A stretch of 64,000 nucleotides of DNA from Rhodamnia argentea (GCF_020921035.1 NC_063152.1:9686001-9750000), one strand, 5' to 3'; positions 25,101-36,703 are shown, counted from the first letter of the stretch. Program-made: numbers and translations. Notes: generated by a model from the letters alone, not told the origin.

Positions 25101-25851
25101 TTTTGATTAGGAAAATTTGTCAAAAAAATCCTAAACCTTTTGCATTTTTACCGATTCAGTCCTAAATCTTTTGAAAGTTTGCCAATTCAGTTATAAATTT
25201 GCATTTATGCCATTTCAGTTCTTTCAATCAATTATTGTCGAAAATCGCTGAGATAGCACACCGGTTTTAACATGGCGACACGAGATTTGACGTGGCTAAT
25301 TTTATTAATATTTTAGTATTTTTTATATTTTTATTAATTTTTTTTCCTTTTCTCCGGCTTTGTTTTTAGGTGGTCCGCAAGGATCATTGGGCACTTGTCG
25401 GCCGTTGGGCAAGCCGCCGACGAAGGCAAAGCGACGCCTTTGCACCGGGTAGCGAGGGCCGTGGCCGTGATGGCCTGGGCGAGGCAGCGTTGCCTAGATC
25501 TCGTCGAGGCCGGCCTCATCGGCGACCGCATTGGCCTTGCCCGGATCTAGGCAGGCTAGGCAAGGGTCCGACGACCCTCTTCAACCCCCGATAAACAAAG
25601 CCAGATAAAAAGAAAAAATTGATAAAAAAAATTAAAATATTATTAAAAATGGCCGCGTCAACGCTGGGTCGTGTCACTTCAACATCGGTCGTGCCATGTT
25701 TGTAATTTTTAGCCAAAATTGATCGAAATGACTGAATTAGTATAAATGCAAAAGGTTGATGACTGAATTAGAAAACTTAAAAGGGTTAAAACCGAATTGG
25801 CGAAAGTACAAAAGGTTTAGAAATTTTTTGACAATTTTCCCCTTTTGATTA
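25101..25851. mobile_element. Non-autonomous Mutator-like (MULE) element with 9-bp TSD
   Basis: The element spans 25,110-25,842 (733 bp). It is flanked on both sides by the same 9 bp, TTTTGATTA (25,101-25,109 and 25,843-25,851). Its ends are long imperfect inverted repeats: the left begins GGAAAATTTGTCAAAAAAAT, and the reverse complement of the right begins GGGGAAAATTGTCAAAAAAT. Both continue with CCTAAACC/TCTAAACC and alternating 'CCAATTCAG' blocks over about 150 bp. The centre (25,370-25,600) is G+C rich with no transposase. A 9-bp duplication and long inverted ends are hallmarks of Mutator-like elements. The open frame of 74 codons in the centre is not considered a gene. Confidence 0.8.
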
Positions 25852-28330
25852 ATATGGAATAATCACATATGTCAAGACGATGGAAACTATTAAAATCGTG
25901 CTTCCCAAATCAAATGAACTATCAGACCCAAAAAAAAAAAAAAAGATCAAATGAACTACACTTGCGGTCCTTAAATAGCAATTTAAACCCGGATCTTGTT
26001 AACAAGTATCTCGAAATACCAATTAAGGCCACTGAAAATAGAAACGATGTGCAAGTCACATTTCGAAGAAAGTCGAGTGACAACCACATTTCAAATAGAA
26101 ATATTTATGTTTCAAAGCAAGATTAATAGGGTTTAATAAGCGTCATAAGGACGCTCTTTTAATAATTTCAAAAATAGTAATGGGCATATTCGGTCAAAGC
26201 AAAATTACAACCTCATGCTCCAAACACGCTCTCCATAAATAAAAAAAAAAGAATTATGCTATACCTCCTGGGAATTAGCAAAGGATTTTAGCAAGGAAAT
26301 TTATAAAAAGAATAATTATTCTACACCTTTCCGCAATAAATGTCAGTATAATATGGTAGCTTGAATCGGTAACCAAAGTTGGTCACAAATCACAATTTCG
26401 TGAGGCACTAAGATTAGATTAATGATAGATATTAAATATCTGATCATCTGGCAACTTGTCAGTACCAAACTCCACCTGTGAACATTCATACTTCAAACAC
26501 GTGGCTGCATCGGCTGGTTTTGCCGCCACCTAAGTTGCCGTCCTTGAGTATATTTCAGTTTTTTTTTTTGTTATATTTTATATATTCCAGTTTGCCCACA
26601 TAATAAAAGATATACTTAACTGGTGAAAATAATCTTTTAGACAACCTTGAGAGATTAACTAGACTATTACATTTTTCATTAATCTCCTAAATTGATAACT
26701 AATTACCCACTTTCGATCATATACATAAATATGATAAATTAAAGCATGCATCGCCAATGAAAAGAAAACTTAAACGATAATCTTATCGATCATGAACTCG
26801 AGGATTTTAATACCTACTTTTATACATAAATCAAATCGATGATGGATAATGCTGCTTGTGAAAGGTAATTACCAGCGATTTGTTCTATAATTATTTAAAA
26901 TACTGTGCTTAGTGCCCCAAAAGTAAGATAAGTAGGAATTGACCCTACCGATGAAAAATGTGGAAAATGTCCACCTTGTATAGGTTGTGCTAAACGTGTT
27001 GTTTATTTATTTAGGTAATGGCAAGTGGGGTACGTCGAACCTATCTTCACTTCTCTATTATTGTAATCTAGTGCTGACTGCTGAGAAAAGAAAAGCTATC
27101 AACTAGGGATGTTCTTCTTGAGTCTGCCCTCAATAATTTTTCTATTTGGTTTAGCTGGGGAAGGTTATGGAGTAGTTTAGGAGCTGTTCAACTTTTGCCA
27201 AGATGATTGACTTCAATTTAACTGATCTCTTGAAATTTCCGCACTCAATGGATTCTCAGAATCTTTCCTTTGGTGGATATTAAGAACGCATCAATTTTTC
27301 GTTTTTCATAAAATATGTCGAGAGCAAATCGAAGAACGAATCGATCAAAGGTTGAACCGACGTCCAGTGATGTGCTCTTTTCTGTGAATTGAGATTTGAT
27401 TTCTCACACCACCAAGTGTGGACAATCTGGCTATCGAATTGGGTTTTGGCGTACCTTTCAAGTAAGCAAAGCATTGCAAGAAGTTTATAAACGCTCGGCA
27501 AGTCAATATTTTGTAAAGCTCTGAGTTATCTTCTTGCTTCGTATTTGTCAATGTCATTGGGTCGAACGAGAATCGACGGACTCCACACGATGCTTGACCT
27601 AATCATGCGCAACTTAATGACTTTCCAAGGGTGCCGTCTTTGATCTTTGTTTAATGGGGTCACGATGCTTTAGGTACAAGTTTTATGAGGAGTTGGTTGT
27701 TGGGTCTATTCTATAACACTAGGGTTAACACTCGCCTCATTGTCGTGTCATAGCAGGATTATCATTGTTCCAATCTCAATTTCCCGGGGGGGAAATCAAA
27801 ATCAAAATTAAAAAAAGGAAAACCAACGGAGGAGATTGAGATTGATCGTGTGAATTAAATTATTATAATGATATCTCTCTTTGTTTGGTGAAAAATGAGT
27901 GCCTTAAGAAGGAGATTGAAAATGATAAATCAATGATTAGTGATCCAAAGCTTTTATTAGACTTTGATTGGCACGTAGACGTGAAAAACATGTCATTGTC
28001 TACCAATCACATTTCAAAGTTGGATATCTCCAAGCGACGTCCCCATCTTATTGCATTATCAATCAATGTGTAAAGGGTTTGCAAGCTGCTTCTTCTTCTT
28101 CTTTTTTCTATCAAATGAAGGATTTATGATAGGGAAGCCGATAACAATGGTCTGTAAGCTTTGACCCAATATATAATATCATCCTTAGACTTTTTAATTT
28201 GTTTAATGCAGTCCTTCAGCTATTTTTAAATGTTCAATTTAGTCCTTTTGTTTGATCGAACAAGGGAAAGACTTTAACCTAAGTGGTTTTCCTTTTTCTA
28301 TTTTGCAATAGCTTACAGGCTTTTGTGATT
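25852..28330. other. Intergenic stretch, mostly unassigned
   Basis: No gene was recognised on either strand. Short open frames at 27.3-27.6 kb and 27.9 kb have no known motifs and no paired splice sites. A non-coding block at 28,155-28,300 resembles the left arm of the foldback element that follows. Confidence 0.5.
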
Positions 28331-28332
28331 GG

Positions 28333-28672
28333 AAAATGATACTAATAGTATATGAACTTTACCTTAATATGTAATAGAATCTTTGAACTTTTAATTCGTT
28401 TAATATGGTCAATTAACTCTTCCTAAATGTTCAATGCAATTCTCATGTTTTTATTTTTCAGTAAATAGGCGAGAACTGCAGCCCAAGTTGTCTTTTCTCA
28501 TTTAGATATGCCGCATCAGATTAGGGGCTTGTAGTGATTTCCTCCCTTGTTTGATTAAAAAAAAAATTTACATTGAACACTTAGGAATAGTTAGAGGACC
28601 ACATTGGAAATATTAAAAGCCTAAAGATAACATTCCACGTTTATTAAAACTTCATGGACTATTAGCATCATG
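28333..28672. repeat. Foldback element, family D
   Basis: The left arm 'AAAATGATACTAATAGTATA...AACTTT' pairs with the reverse complement of the right arm 'AACATGATGCTAATAGTCCA'. Further in, 'CTCTTCCTAAATGTTCAATG' pairs with 'CTATTCCTAAGTGTTCAATG'. The arms of about 115 bp enclose a short unpaired centre. A partial extra copy of the left arm lies at about 28,155-28,300. There is no coding capacity. Confidence 0.6.
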
Positions 28673-30045
28673 TTCTTTTGTTTAATTTGCTTAAAACGCT
28701 AAAGTAAATAACAAGTTGTGGTTGCATCTTTAGCAGGTGACCATGATGCTCAGCCGATTCTCGTGGGTTGTTAAATGAAATGAAGCGTTTGGTGCCGAAA
28801 AGTGTTATTGGTCCCTTAGAAAAATTGACATTGAAGCGACCTCCCGTTTCTTTCTTTAATGATTTTTTTTTCCTTTTATAAAATATACCATGTATCTTAA
28901 AATCGTCCGAAATATCTTCATTGATTGATATTCCTGATCGATTATAATTTATGTCATAGTAGATTGTAACTTTAAATAGTTATCTTATAGACCCTATAAA
29001 TAACTCGCGTGCCGTTTATCATTATACGTACATTACGCAACTCTCTTTTCCAAAATATCCTTATATCCATCTATAACGGGAATTTCCTTGTTTTTGTTAC
29101 TGCGATTTCAAGAATTCGGTAGGAGTATTTTGGCCGTGAAGAACACCCGATATAAGGCTAACGAAATTACACACCATTACGAGCGATTTCGTTTTATCTT
29201 CGATCCGAATTTCGTGGTCATAACTTCATGATATTAAGTGAAAACTTCTCGTTGTAAAAAGTATCTTTCCATTGTCATTTCCTTCGTTTTCCTTCTTGTA
29301 AATTTTTTTTTCCCGTTTCTCGTAATTAACTTTTGTAATTCGTTGAAACTCATGGAATGAACTTTCTACGGTTCGATCAAAAAAAAAAAAAAATTCTACT
29401 GGGCTTAGCCCAAATGGAAAAATTCTGTCCACAAGCTGAAAATGATGTTGTTAATGTTTTACAAGCAGCCCAAGTGTTGATGGGCTTAAGAAGCGTATCC
29501 CGATTTTCTTTCATTAGTTTTTTACTTTTTTGGGTCGAATTTCTTTCATTAGTTTTTTTTGGTCGGAATTTCTTTCATTAGTTCAACACTCTTCTTTTGC
29601 TCTTTTCCTTTTTATTCTAGTTTGCGGTAGATGTAAAAAAGAAGGTTATGTGGCATCCTTGTTATGTTTTATCGGCCTATATTTCTCCAACACGGTTATA
29701 TTTTGTTCTGTCAATTGATTTTTCTCTGTTAGTATAGCAACTCGCATCATCCGAGCGGATTTTTAGAAATTCTTAATCGAAAAAAAAAAGTTGAATTTTA
29801 GTGTGACATGCACGAATCGAGAGGGTCTAGTCTCACATCACCTATCGGCGTGGGATGCGGTTCTCCTGTCCCGAATATGTCCCCTTCCATGCGTGCAACT
29901 CCACAGCCTAAACACTTAACTTTTTTGGGACGAAAAATGGAACATCTACTCAAAACGACATGGTGGTGAAATAGAGTCCTCGCATGTAAAAGAATTCTTT
30001 GACTGATGTGAGTCGAAATTCTTATGGCCCGTACAACCAAATTAT
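28673..30045. other. Intergenic stretch without recognised features
   Basis: A+T-rich DNA with scattered short frames. A purine/pyrimidine-rich patch lies at 29.26-29.6 kb. Nothing supports a gene or a defined repeat, apart from a short repeated phrase 'TTTCTTTCATTAG' near 29.5 kb. Confidence 0.5.
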
Positions 30046-30049
30046 ATAA

Positions 30050-30580
30050 ATGCTTTTTGGCAGTTTATAAATTATTAAATATTTGTATCTTTCATAAACT
30101 CTTATTCCCTTTTTTTTTACCAACTCATAAACTTACTTTACCAAATTTTCAAGAGGAGCTTATCAACTTTTTTCGATTAAGTTACTAACTATTTTTGGGT
30201 TACCAACTTTCTTATGATTTATTTACCAACATTTTTTAGGTGTCTTTTTTAAATTATTAAATTTTTGTTATTATTTACTAACTTTTACATATTTTTTACA
30301 AAGGCCTTAAACTAATAAGTTCATATATGGACTTGCCAACTTTAAACTGATCCCATCAAGTTATCAACTAGTTTCGATTTAACTCTTGTTCAAATTGGTT
30401 AAAACCATTTATTTGTTTCTTCCCGAACTTACCTACTTTTCCATTAAAATACCAACTTTTAATTTCCTTTCTTATCAACATGTTGAACTTACCAACTCTT
30501 CTAAGAAATTGCCAACCTTAATTAGAGCGATCACCAATTTTTTTCTAAAATGAGAGTTGATAATTGAATATTGAGTGATA
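30050..30580. repeat. Quasi-periodic 'TTACCAACTTT' low-complexity array
   Basis: About a dozen variants of TTACCAACTTT (such as TTATCAACTTT, TTACTAACTAT, TTGCCAACTTT) recur in about 400 bp at irregular 20-60 bp steps. From 30.55 to 30.83 kb the complementary phrase (AGTTGATAA, GTTGGTAAT) takes over, so the two halves could fold back. Confidence 0.6.
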
Positions 30581-30822
30581 ATTTATTGGGATGAAGCTTG
30601 TCGAATCACGCCAATTTAGCTTAGTGATAGTATTTGTATATGTATGGAGTTGTTAACCAAGTCAAGTAAAATTTTTTTAACTCAATAGAAAAAGTCTGCA
30701 AATCAAAAAAGAAAAAAATAATTGAATATTGTTAAGTAACTCAAATGAGAGTTGATTACCAAAATAAGTTGGTAATTTAAGAATTATTGGTAAGCGTCTT
30801 TTTTGGTCGGAAAAATTATTGG

Positions 30823-31365
30823 TAATTATTTCTAGGGTTAATACCACAAAAAACACCAAACTAGTACATATAATGACATGGTACACCAAATTTACCTCAA
30901 ACAATTTTTTTGATCATGTAAAATTTCAAATTGATACACCTTTCATAAATTTACCGCAAACTATTTTTTTTACCACAAAAAATCCCAAACTAGTACAACC
31001 GTAACAAAATTACCTCAAACCGATATACTTGTGACAAATTTACCTTTGTTAGTTTCCATTAAATTGATTTAATATTACGAAAATTTCAAATTCATAAACA
31101 TGTGATAAACAAAGGATAAAAACTTCAAATGGATACACTCGTCAACTGTCATGTGTCATATAACTTAGCAATTTGACGTTAAAATTTAATGGAAGCTAAA
31201 GAAGGGTAAATTTGTCACGGGTGTATCGGTTTGAGGTAAATTTATCACAAGTGTACCAATTTAAGATTTTCGATGGTAAAAAAAAATAGTTTGGGGTAAA
31301 TTTGTTAAAAATGTACTTGGTTTGAAATTTTTGTGGTATTAATCTTTTTTTTAACCTTAATTATT
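30823..31365. mobile_element. Foldback/TIR element with 8-bp TSD, family C
   Basis: The element 30,831-31,357 (527 bp) is bounded by direct repeats TAATTATT (30,823-30,830 and 31,358-31,365). The left end 'GGGTTAATACCACAAAAAAC' matches the reverse complement of the right end 'AGATTAATACCACAAAAATT'. The arms continue with mirrored 'AAACTAGTACA' / 'AAACCAAGTACAT' and 'TTACCTCAAAC' blocks almost to the centre. An 8-bp duplication is typical of hAT elements. No transposase is present. Confidence 0.7.
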
Positions 31366-31619
31366 GGTAAGTTAACCAAGCGTTTTTTCAAACCAACATT
31401 TATCAAAATGACATAAATAGAGTTTGCTTTTCCAAGGAAGACTTACATGAATGTACATCAACAGCAACGTTAAAGCCTATTGTTCCAATTGGATTAGGAA
31501 CCCAAAATAACAGGAGACGAAAGAAGCATAATACATGTACTACAAAAAGACCCTGAACCTACAAATATTTGCATCTAAGTCCATCATACTAAAGAAGAAA
31601 CTATTTTACATGTACTTGT

Positions 31620-34600
31620 TCACCTTGTCCTGACTCTCTTTCTTCCCCTATTAGACCTCACAGCTCTCGGGGCATCACTTGTATTTTTACGTTTTCGCCG
31701 CCAATTCGTGATCGAACTTCTCTTGCCAATAGCCGAAGACTCCGCCGATGGCGAGGAGTCGGAGTTGCCTGCACTCTTGCTTCCTATTGATGCTGTCCAA
31801 ACCGTGTTATTGGCATTCGAAGCCCTCGGGGGCAATTTGTGCGCCCCGCGACGAACGGTGCTTCGAGGCCTGACCGGAGTTTCGGTGTGGACGAAATTGG
31901 ATCCTTTGTAGTGTTGCCTCAGCTTTTGGGTGACAATGTCTCTCAGGAGTAACGCAGACTTGTGCTCCCTTGTCCTTCTGGAGTAGAAGACCAATGAGTT
32001 GTTCGCGAGGAGCAAAAGATCTCGGAATACTTCAGTGGAAGACGTTACGGTGAGGCCCGTTATTCTTGATCTTATGGTGTGAAAATCCATGTGTTGGCGG
32101 ATCAATCTCTTGTATCTTCCTCTCTTCTGTGACAGATGAATTCAATAGGACATGTCTCAGTCAGACGCATGTTTTTATTGTTCTTACTGCATTGCATGAC
32201 TAGTCCTAGAGTTCCTAGAGATGACATGGGTATCAGAGAAATCATAGAGGAGTTTCATATACAGTCACAGTAAAAGCGCTATGTAAACTCGATAGGATGA
32301 CGAGAATTCAGAAGTAGGATTCAAATTGATTGAAGTAGGATTTGTGGGTGAACATCGATAAGAGCTGGCTTCGAATTATGCATCGAATGTGAACTTTACC
32401 TGGCAATTAAGTCGGCGATAGAATATGTTGGCGCTCTTGTGCTCCACGACAGAATCGTAGATCCTCATCAGATCGTTGACGGTCTCCTTCCTCCGACCTC
32501 TACGACTCTGAGAATCCGTCGAAACATCGGCCGGGCCCATGAATTGGCTTTCTCCTACACTCCCTTCTTTGATTTGCACGACACAATTCTTCCTTTTTCT
32601 CAGGCCTCTCTTCTTCTTAAGGAAGCCACCTTGACCTCTGCATAGCTCCTGAAGCTTCATATCGATCTTGCGATCCTTGTCTCGCTTAGACGACTTGGGA
32701 ATACCAGGCTTAGTCTTCTTCTCGTCAGCTGAAAGTGAAAGCTGAACGCGACCATCTGATGAGGAGTTAGCAGAGACTTCTTGAGTGAGGCTATCTGAGA
32801 GCGCACCTTCCAGTGTCTGCCTTCGATATGATTTAGCTCCATATGAGTTCTGAACTGGTACAACCGATACTGTCCGGCTGGAGTCATAATCGACATTGGA
32901 ATAAGGTCCGCTCTCTGCCTTGAGATATTCGATCTTCAATTCCAGAGTCCTGACAGAGAAAAGCATGAGTCCATAAATAAAGAACAACGGAATGAGAGAC
33001 ACATAATATTCCCTCAGTCGAACTCGCCATACATCGATTCAAAGGCGAGTATCGATGTCCAAAAAACTTAGATGGTTGAAACAACAGGCTTCTTGCGAAA
33101 ACAAAGCAGGCCAAGTTTAATTCATACATTGACGTAACCCTCTACCTCAATCTAGAGCTCAACATATTTCGGTAATAGCGGTTCTTACACATTCCATGTC
33201 CTTAATTTCCCTTCAAAAGCAATGGATGCACAACAAGATAAACCAAAAAGATCAGATAGCTGACCCAATGGAGCTTTCAGATTGCTCTAAGGCTCGCCTC
33301 AACTCCGCGATTCGTTGTTCTCGTAATTCTTCGAACCAAGCTCTAAAACAGAAACATGAAAAGCATGAGTCCACAACCAAAGAGCAACCATAATGGAGAT
33401 GCCATTGTAGGTTCTTATATAACCCTAGCTACTGTCCGCCCCTTAAGGTTGCAGAAACAAGGGTACGTCGCGATGTCCTTCGAGAAAGGAAAGAGCTCTA
33501 CTTACGTGCGCCCCGAGAATCGCCGTTGCAGGTCCTCATACTTGGCTTTGCAAACCTGCATTGTAGCGTCGGATTTTCATTTTAACATATCGGTAGCAAT
33601 CTCATCGATAGCTCTTGCAGAAGATGGTGAACTTCTTTTTGCACCAGTAGAAGGATGGGTAATGCACCTATGGGCCACTGAATCTGCACCTTTATCTATG
33701 TTTTATGATGCGTCTCGCCTACTGTTTGGATAAGCTAAAGAAATCCCGGGTGTACGTATTTGCTCTTGTAATTCTTATAACGTTACTCATTAAGATTTGT
33801 TGGAATCAACGAGTTTGATTTAATGCCCCATTTGTTTTGCCAAAAATGATTGATTTAGAAAATACTTTCTTTAAAATAATTGCTTGTATCGTTTATAAAG
33901 ATGAATAAATGAAAATATTTTTATCGTCCACGAAAATATTTAGACATTAATTATTGTCAATATTTTTTTTTTCCATCGACTAATTATTTTTAGCGATTCA
34001 AACTATCATTTTTAGGAAAATATTTTTCACATCATTCATTTTCTGCTAAACGAACCGAGTACAAGCTTTTGTGCATTTGCTACAACTCTTGTTTTTTGTG
34101 ATTTCCTAAACTTTCATTGTGTTATAGCCGTTAACCCCCTAAATTTGTTCCATTGGTATGTGCATTACACGTGACTTTTAAGGGGCAACAGTTCATTTTT
34201 ATCTCATTTTGAAAGGATAAATAAATAAATTAAAACACCAATAATTGATAAGGCAAAAATCGAAAAATAATATTAGATGAAAAGAATAACGAATTTATCC
34301 ACTTTAATGGACGAAAGAAGAAATTTAAGAAAAAGAAAAAGAAAAAGAAAAGCAAATTAAGTAATTAAAAAAAGGATCAATAACAAAAAGTCCAAATGAA
34401 AATAATTAGTTACTCATTATGTACTTTTAAATGGTTAATTAATGTGAAGAATGATTTGTTAATAATGCATACAAAATAACATAGAGAGAAATGATGTTCT
34501 CATCCCAACAAAAAAATTAATGAAATCTAAGGTGATTTTTTAAATAATTTTATTGATTGAACATTTTTTTACATTAATCAACCATTGAAAAATGCTAAAT

Positions 34601-35678
34601 GAATATCCAATTTTAGAATTTGAAGTTTTTGTTATCGAGGTCTTTTCCCTTTTAATTATTTAATTACATTTATTTTTGCTAAAATATCTTCTTCTTCTTT
34701 TTTTGGTCATTGCTAAAATATCTTATTTAGGTTTAACATTCTATTCATATTTTTTTTTGTTATGTTTCAGTATTGTTCTTAATATTTTTCTCTATTACTA
34801 ATGTTTCAGTTAACTTATTTTCTCCATTTGTTATTGTTTTTATATTTTTCACGCAATTAAGGTAAAATGAAAATTTTCTTCCAAAATATAAGATAATCAT
34901 ACACCTTTACTCCTAAAAAGTTATGTGAATTGTACATCATATTAGAGATAACAATTTGAGGGTTAACTGTTGCAACAAAATGAATGTCTAGGGCGATAAT
35001 ATGCAGCAAATTTAGGGGCAAACACATTATTACCACCGAAATTGAGAGAGTTTTGTCTAATATCCTAGTGAAATAATTAGCCCAACATGCTTGTCAAAAG
35101 TGAAGACCGGCAAGTCTCGAAAAGCGTGCATCGACGCGTCAAATTTAAATTGCCAAAGATTAAAAAATCTAGATTTGTTGAATAAGTATGAAAAAAAAGA
35201 AAGAAATAAATTAGTGAAAGAGTAATGTCACGTGCCCCAAATTTTTATTAAGAAAATCATGCTAATTTAACGAAGATTCGGTCAACAAAAATGAAAAGGG
35301 AAATACAACCCAAACAGGAAAAGACCAAACATGGAATATAGCATTTCCTTTTTAAATGGTTTCTTCTTTATCTTCCTTATTGGTGTACACAAGCTAAAAT
35401 GACACGGCAATTACAATCTATGAGGAAACTAAGCAGAGAGAATTCCCAGGGAACATGAGTTGGTAAACCCTAGAAGTAAAAATATCACATATAACATATG
35501 TTATTGTAGGAGCTAAGGGAAAAAGAAATAGTTTGACCTTAGGGGTGATTTCACACGGCCAAACGATTCGGGCTCGCAGCTCCGATGCGACCCGGTCCCA
35601 ATCTCCGGTCCCGTGCCGGAGCACGGCGCCTCCGAGCAAAAGTTCATCCCACGTGCTCCACCTCCCTATCTCCATCAT
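31620..35678 (-). CDS. SANT/Myb-like and bromodomain nuclear protein
   Basis: Five coding exons on the minus strand (35678-35538, 33555-33506, 33342-33265, 32949-32400, 32126-31620) give 441 aa with all phases closing. Residues about 5-45 (WSTWDELLLGGAVLRHGTGDW) are the SANT/Myb-like start typical of plant 'DNA-binding bromodomain' proteins. A coiled coil follows (ARYEDLQ-type AKYEDLQRRF, AWFEELREQRIAELRRALEQ; about residues 48-100). A Ser/Lys-rich linker comes next, then a bromodomain at about residues 242-345 (HMDFHTIRSRITGL, FRDLLLLANNSLVFY). The tail is basic with likely nuclear localisation signals (RRKRK, RGRKR). The family is thought to read chromatin in the nucleus. Here the asparagine that normally holds acetyl-lysine is tyrosine (Y321), so binding may be altered. 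Two ATGs start the protein (35,678 and 35,675); a third ATG 19 nt upstream is out of frame. Similar to Arabidopsis At1g61215/At3g60110-type proteins (from memory). Confidence 0.9.
32957..33399. repeat. Paired similar segments in introns 2 and 3 of the bromodomain gene
   Basis: A segment starting GAAAAGCATGAGTCCA at 33,357 (3' end of intron 2) has a roughly 80 % similar copy at 32,957 (3' end of intron 3). Both lie just upstream of the splice acceptors and extend about 40 bp. They may reflect a local duplication that included an exon border. Confidence 0.6.
33826..34058. mobile_element. MITE, family A, inside intron 1 of the bromodomain gene
   Basis: The left end 'CCATTTGTTTTGCCAAAAAT' followed by GATTGATTTAGAAAATA matches the reverse complement of the right end 'GGTTCGTTTAGCAGAAAATG' followed by AATGATGTGAAAAATAT. 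This makes imperfect inverted ends of about 40 bp around a 150-bp centre. It lies in the large first intron (33,556-35,537). No exact target duplication was recognised. Confidence 0.6.
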
Positions 35679-35965
35679 CTTCGACCCCAATGCGCATGTG
35701 CTGTGATAGAATATCCTCCACTTCTGTTCTCCAATCTCATTTGCCCCGGCCGTGGTCGGTGCCGAAACAACAAAGCCCGCCTATTTCATTCAAGTCGGCA
35801 ATCGAATGAATACATATGATCATTATGCAAAGATCATTCAAGACCGCTCCGACTCAACCCGCCTAATTAAAAACCTCGAGCCTCAGAAGATGAAGAAAGG
35901 TTTGACAAAGCTTACAAGCCAAACTGTCTTTTTTTTTTTCTTTTTGAAACAGGAAAGCAGGTTTC

Positions 35966-35967
<2 letters not shown>

Positions 35968-35999
<32 letters not shown>
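35968..35999. repeat. (GA)n microsatellite upstream of the bromodomain gene
   Basis: About 16 GA units lie some 290-320 bp upstream of the start codon, in the presumed promoter or leader. The tract is preceded by a T-rich run. Confidence 0.9.
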
Positions 36000-36001
<2 letters not shown>

Positions 36002-36002
36002 A

Positions 36003-36078
36003 AGGTTATATGAGCTATGTGATTTTGGGTTTTGATATGAAGGTTATGTGAGCTCTGTGATTTTGGTTTTTTTCTTAA
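36003..36078. repeat. 38-bp tandem duplication
   Basis: 'AGGTTATATGAGCTATGTGA' at 36,003 is repeated as 'AGGTTATGTGAGCTCTGTGA' at 36,041, each followed by TTTTGG. It lies next to the GA tract upstream of the bromodomain gene. Confidence 0.8.
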
Positions 36079-36703
36079 AAACCTTTTTCTGGTTTTTCCT
36101 TTCTTGGAGGATAAGTTATTGGTGTTCTATGGCTAAAGGTTGTTAATTTCAGTTTTCTATTTTGGGAATCCGTCAACAGAATGACAAGAAAGAATTAGAG
36201 GAGATTTGTTTTATAGATGATAAATAAAGAGATTTTTTATTTTTTGTGGGAATTTTGCTACTCTGGAATGGATGGCCTACATTGTCAGCTTCTACATAAA
36301 TACAGAAAGCCGATATCACTCTCGAAATTCAAGTTAATCATGCATGTATAGCATTCATTCTGTGCAGTTTTCCAGGTGTTTTCAGGTTTGTAATGCGAAT
36401 AGTTTCCGCAAATCTGCAACGAAAACGCATTCCCAGGTTGATTGCAGCAACTCAACTGGATCTCGGTTTGAACTCTCTTTTAACATTTATGAAAAAAATA
36501 AGTGAAATCTTTCACATAGCATTGTGATCTTCAAATGGTACAGAACTTTTGGTACTATTCATTTGGGGATGTGACCAAGTTTGTCATCCTCAGGTTCACG
36601 TAGGGTGCAGTAATTGAACATTGAACAGTCAATTTTATCTAAGAGAATGGTTTAGTCAACAAGGAGGTACGTGGTCCAGCTTGTGTGCACCGGTAGAAGG
36701 GGT

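Noticed and set aside
25370..25594. Plus-strand frame of 74 codons
   Set aside because: It is the G+C-rich centre of the MULE-type element with no known motif.
31708..31911. Plus-strand frame of 67 codons
   Set aside because: It is antisense to the last exon of the bromodomain gene and has no support of its own.
32228..32239. PBS-like TGGGTATCAGAG
   Set aside because: It lies in an intron of the bromodomain gene with no LTR before it and no retroelement sequence after it.
35679..35690. Extension of the bromodomain protein to a start at 35,690
   Set aside because: The codon there is TTG. The first in-frame ATG is at 35,678 and suits the family start.
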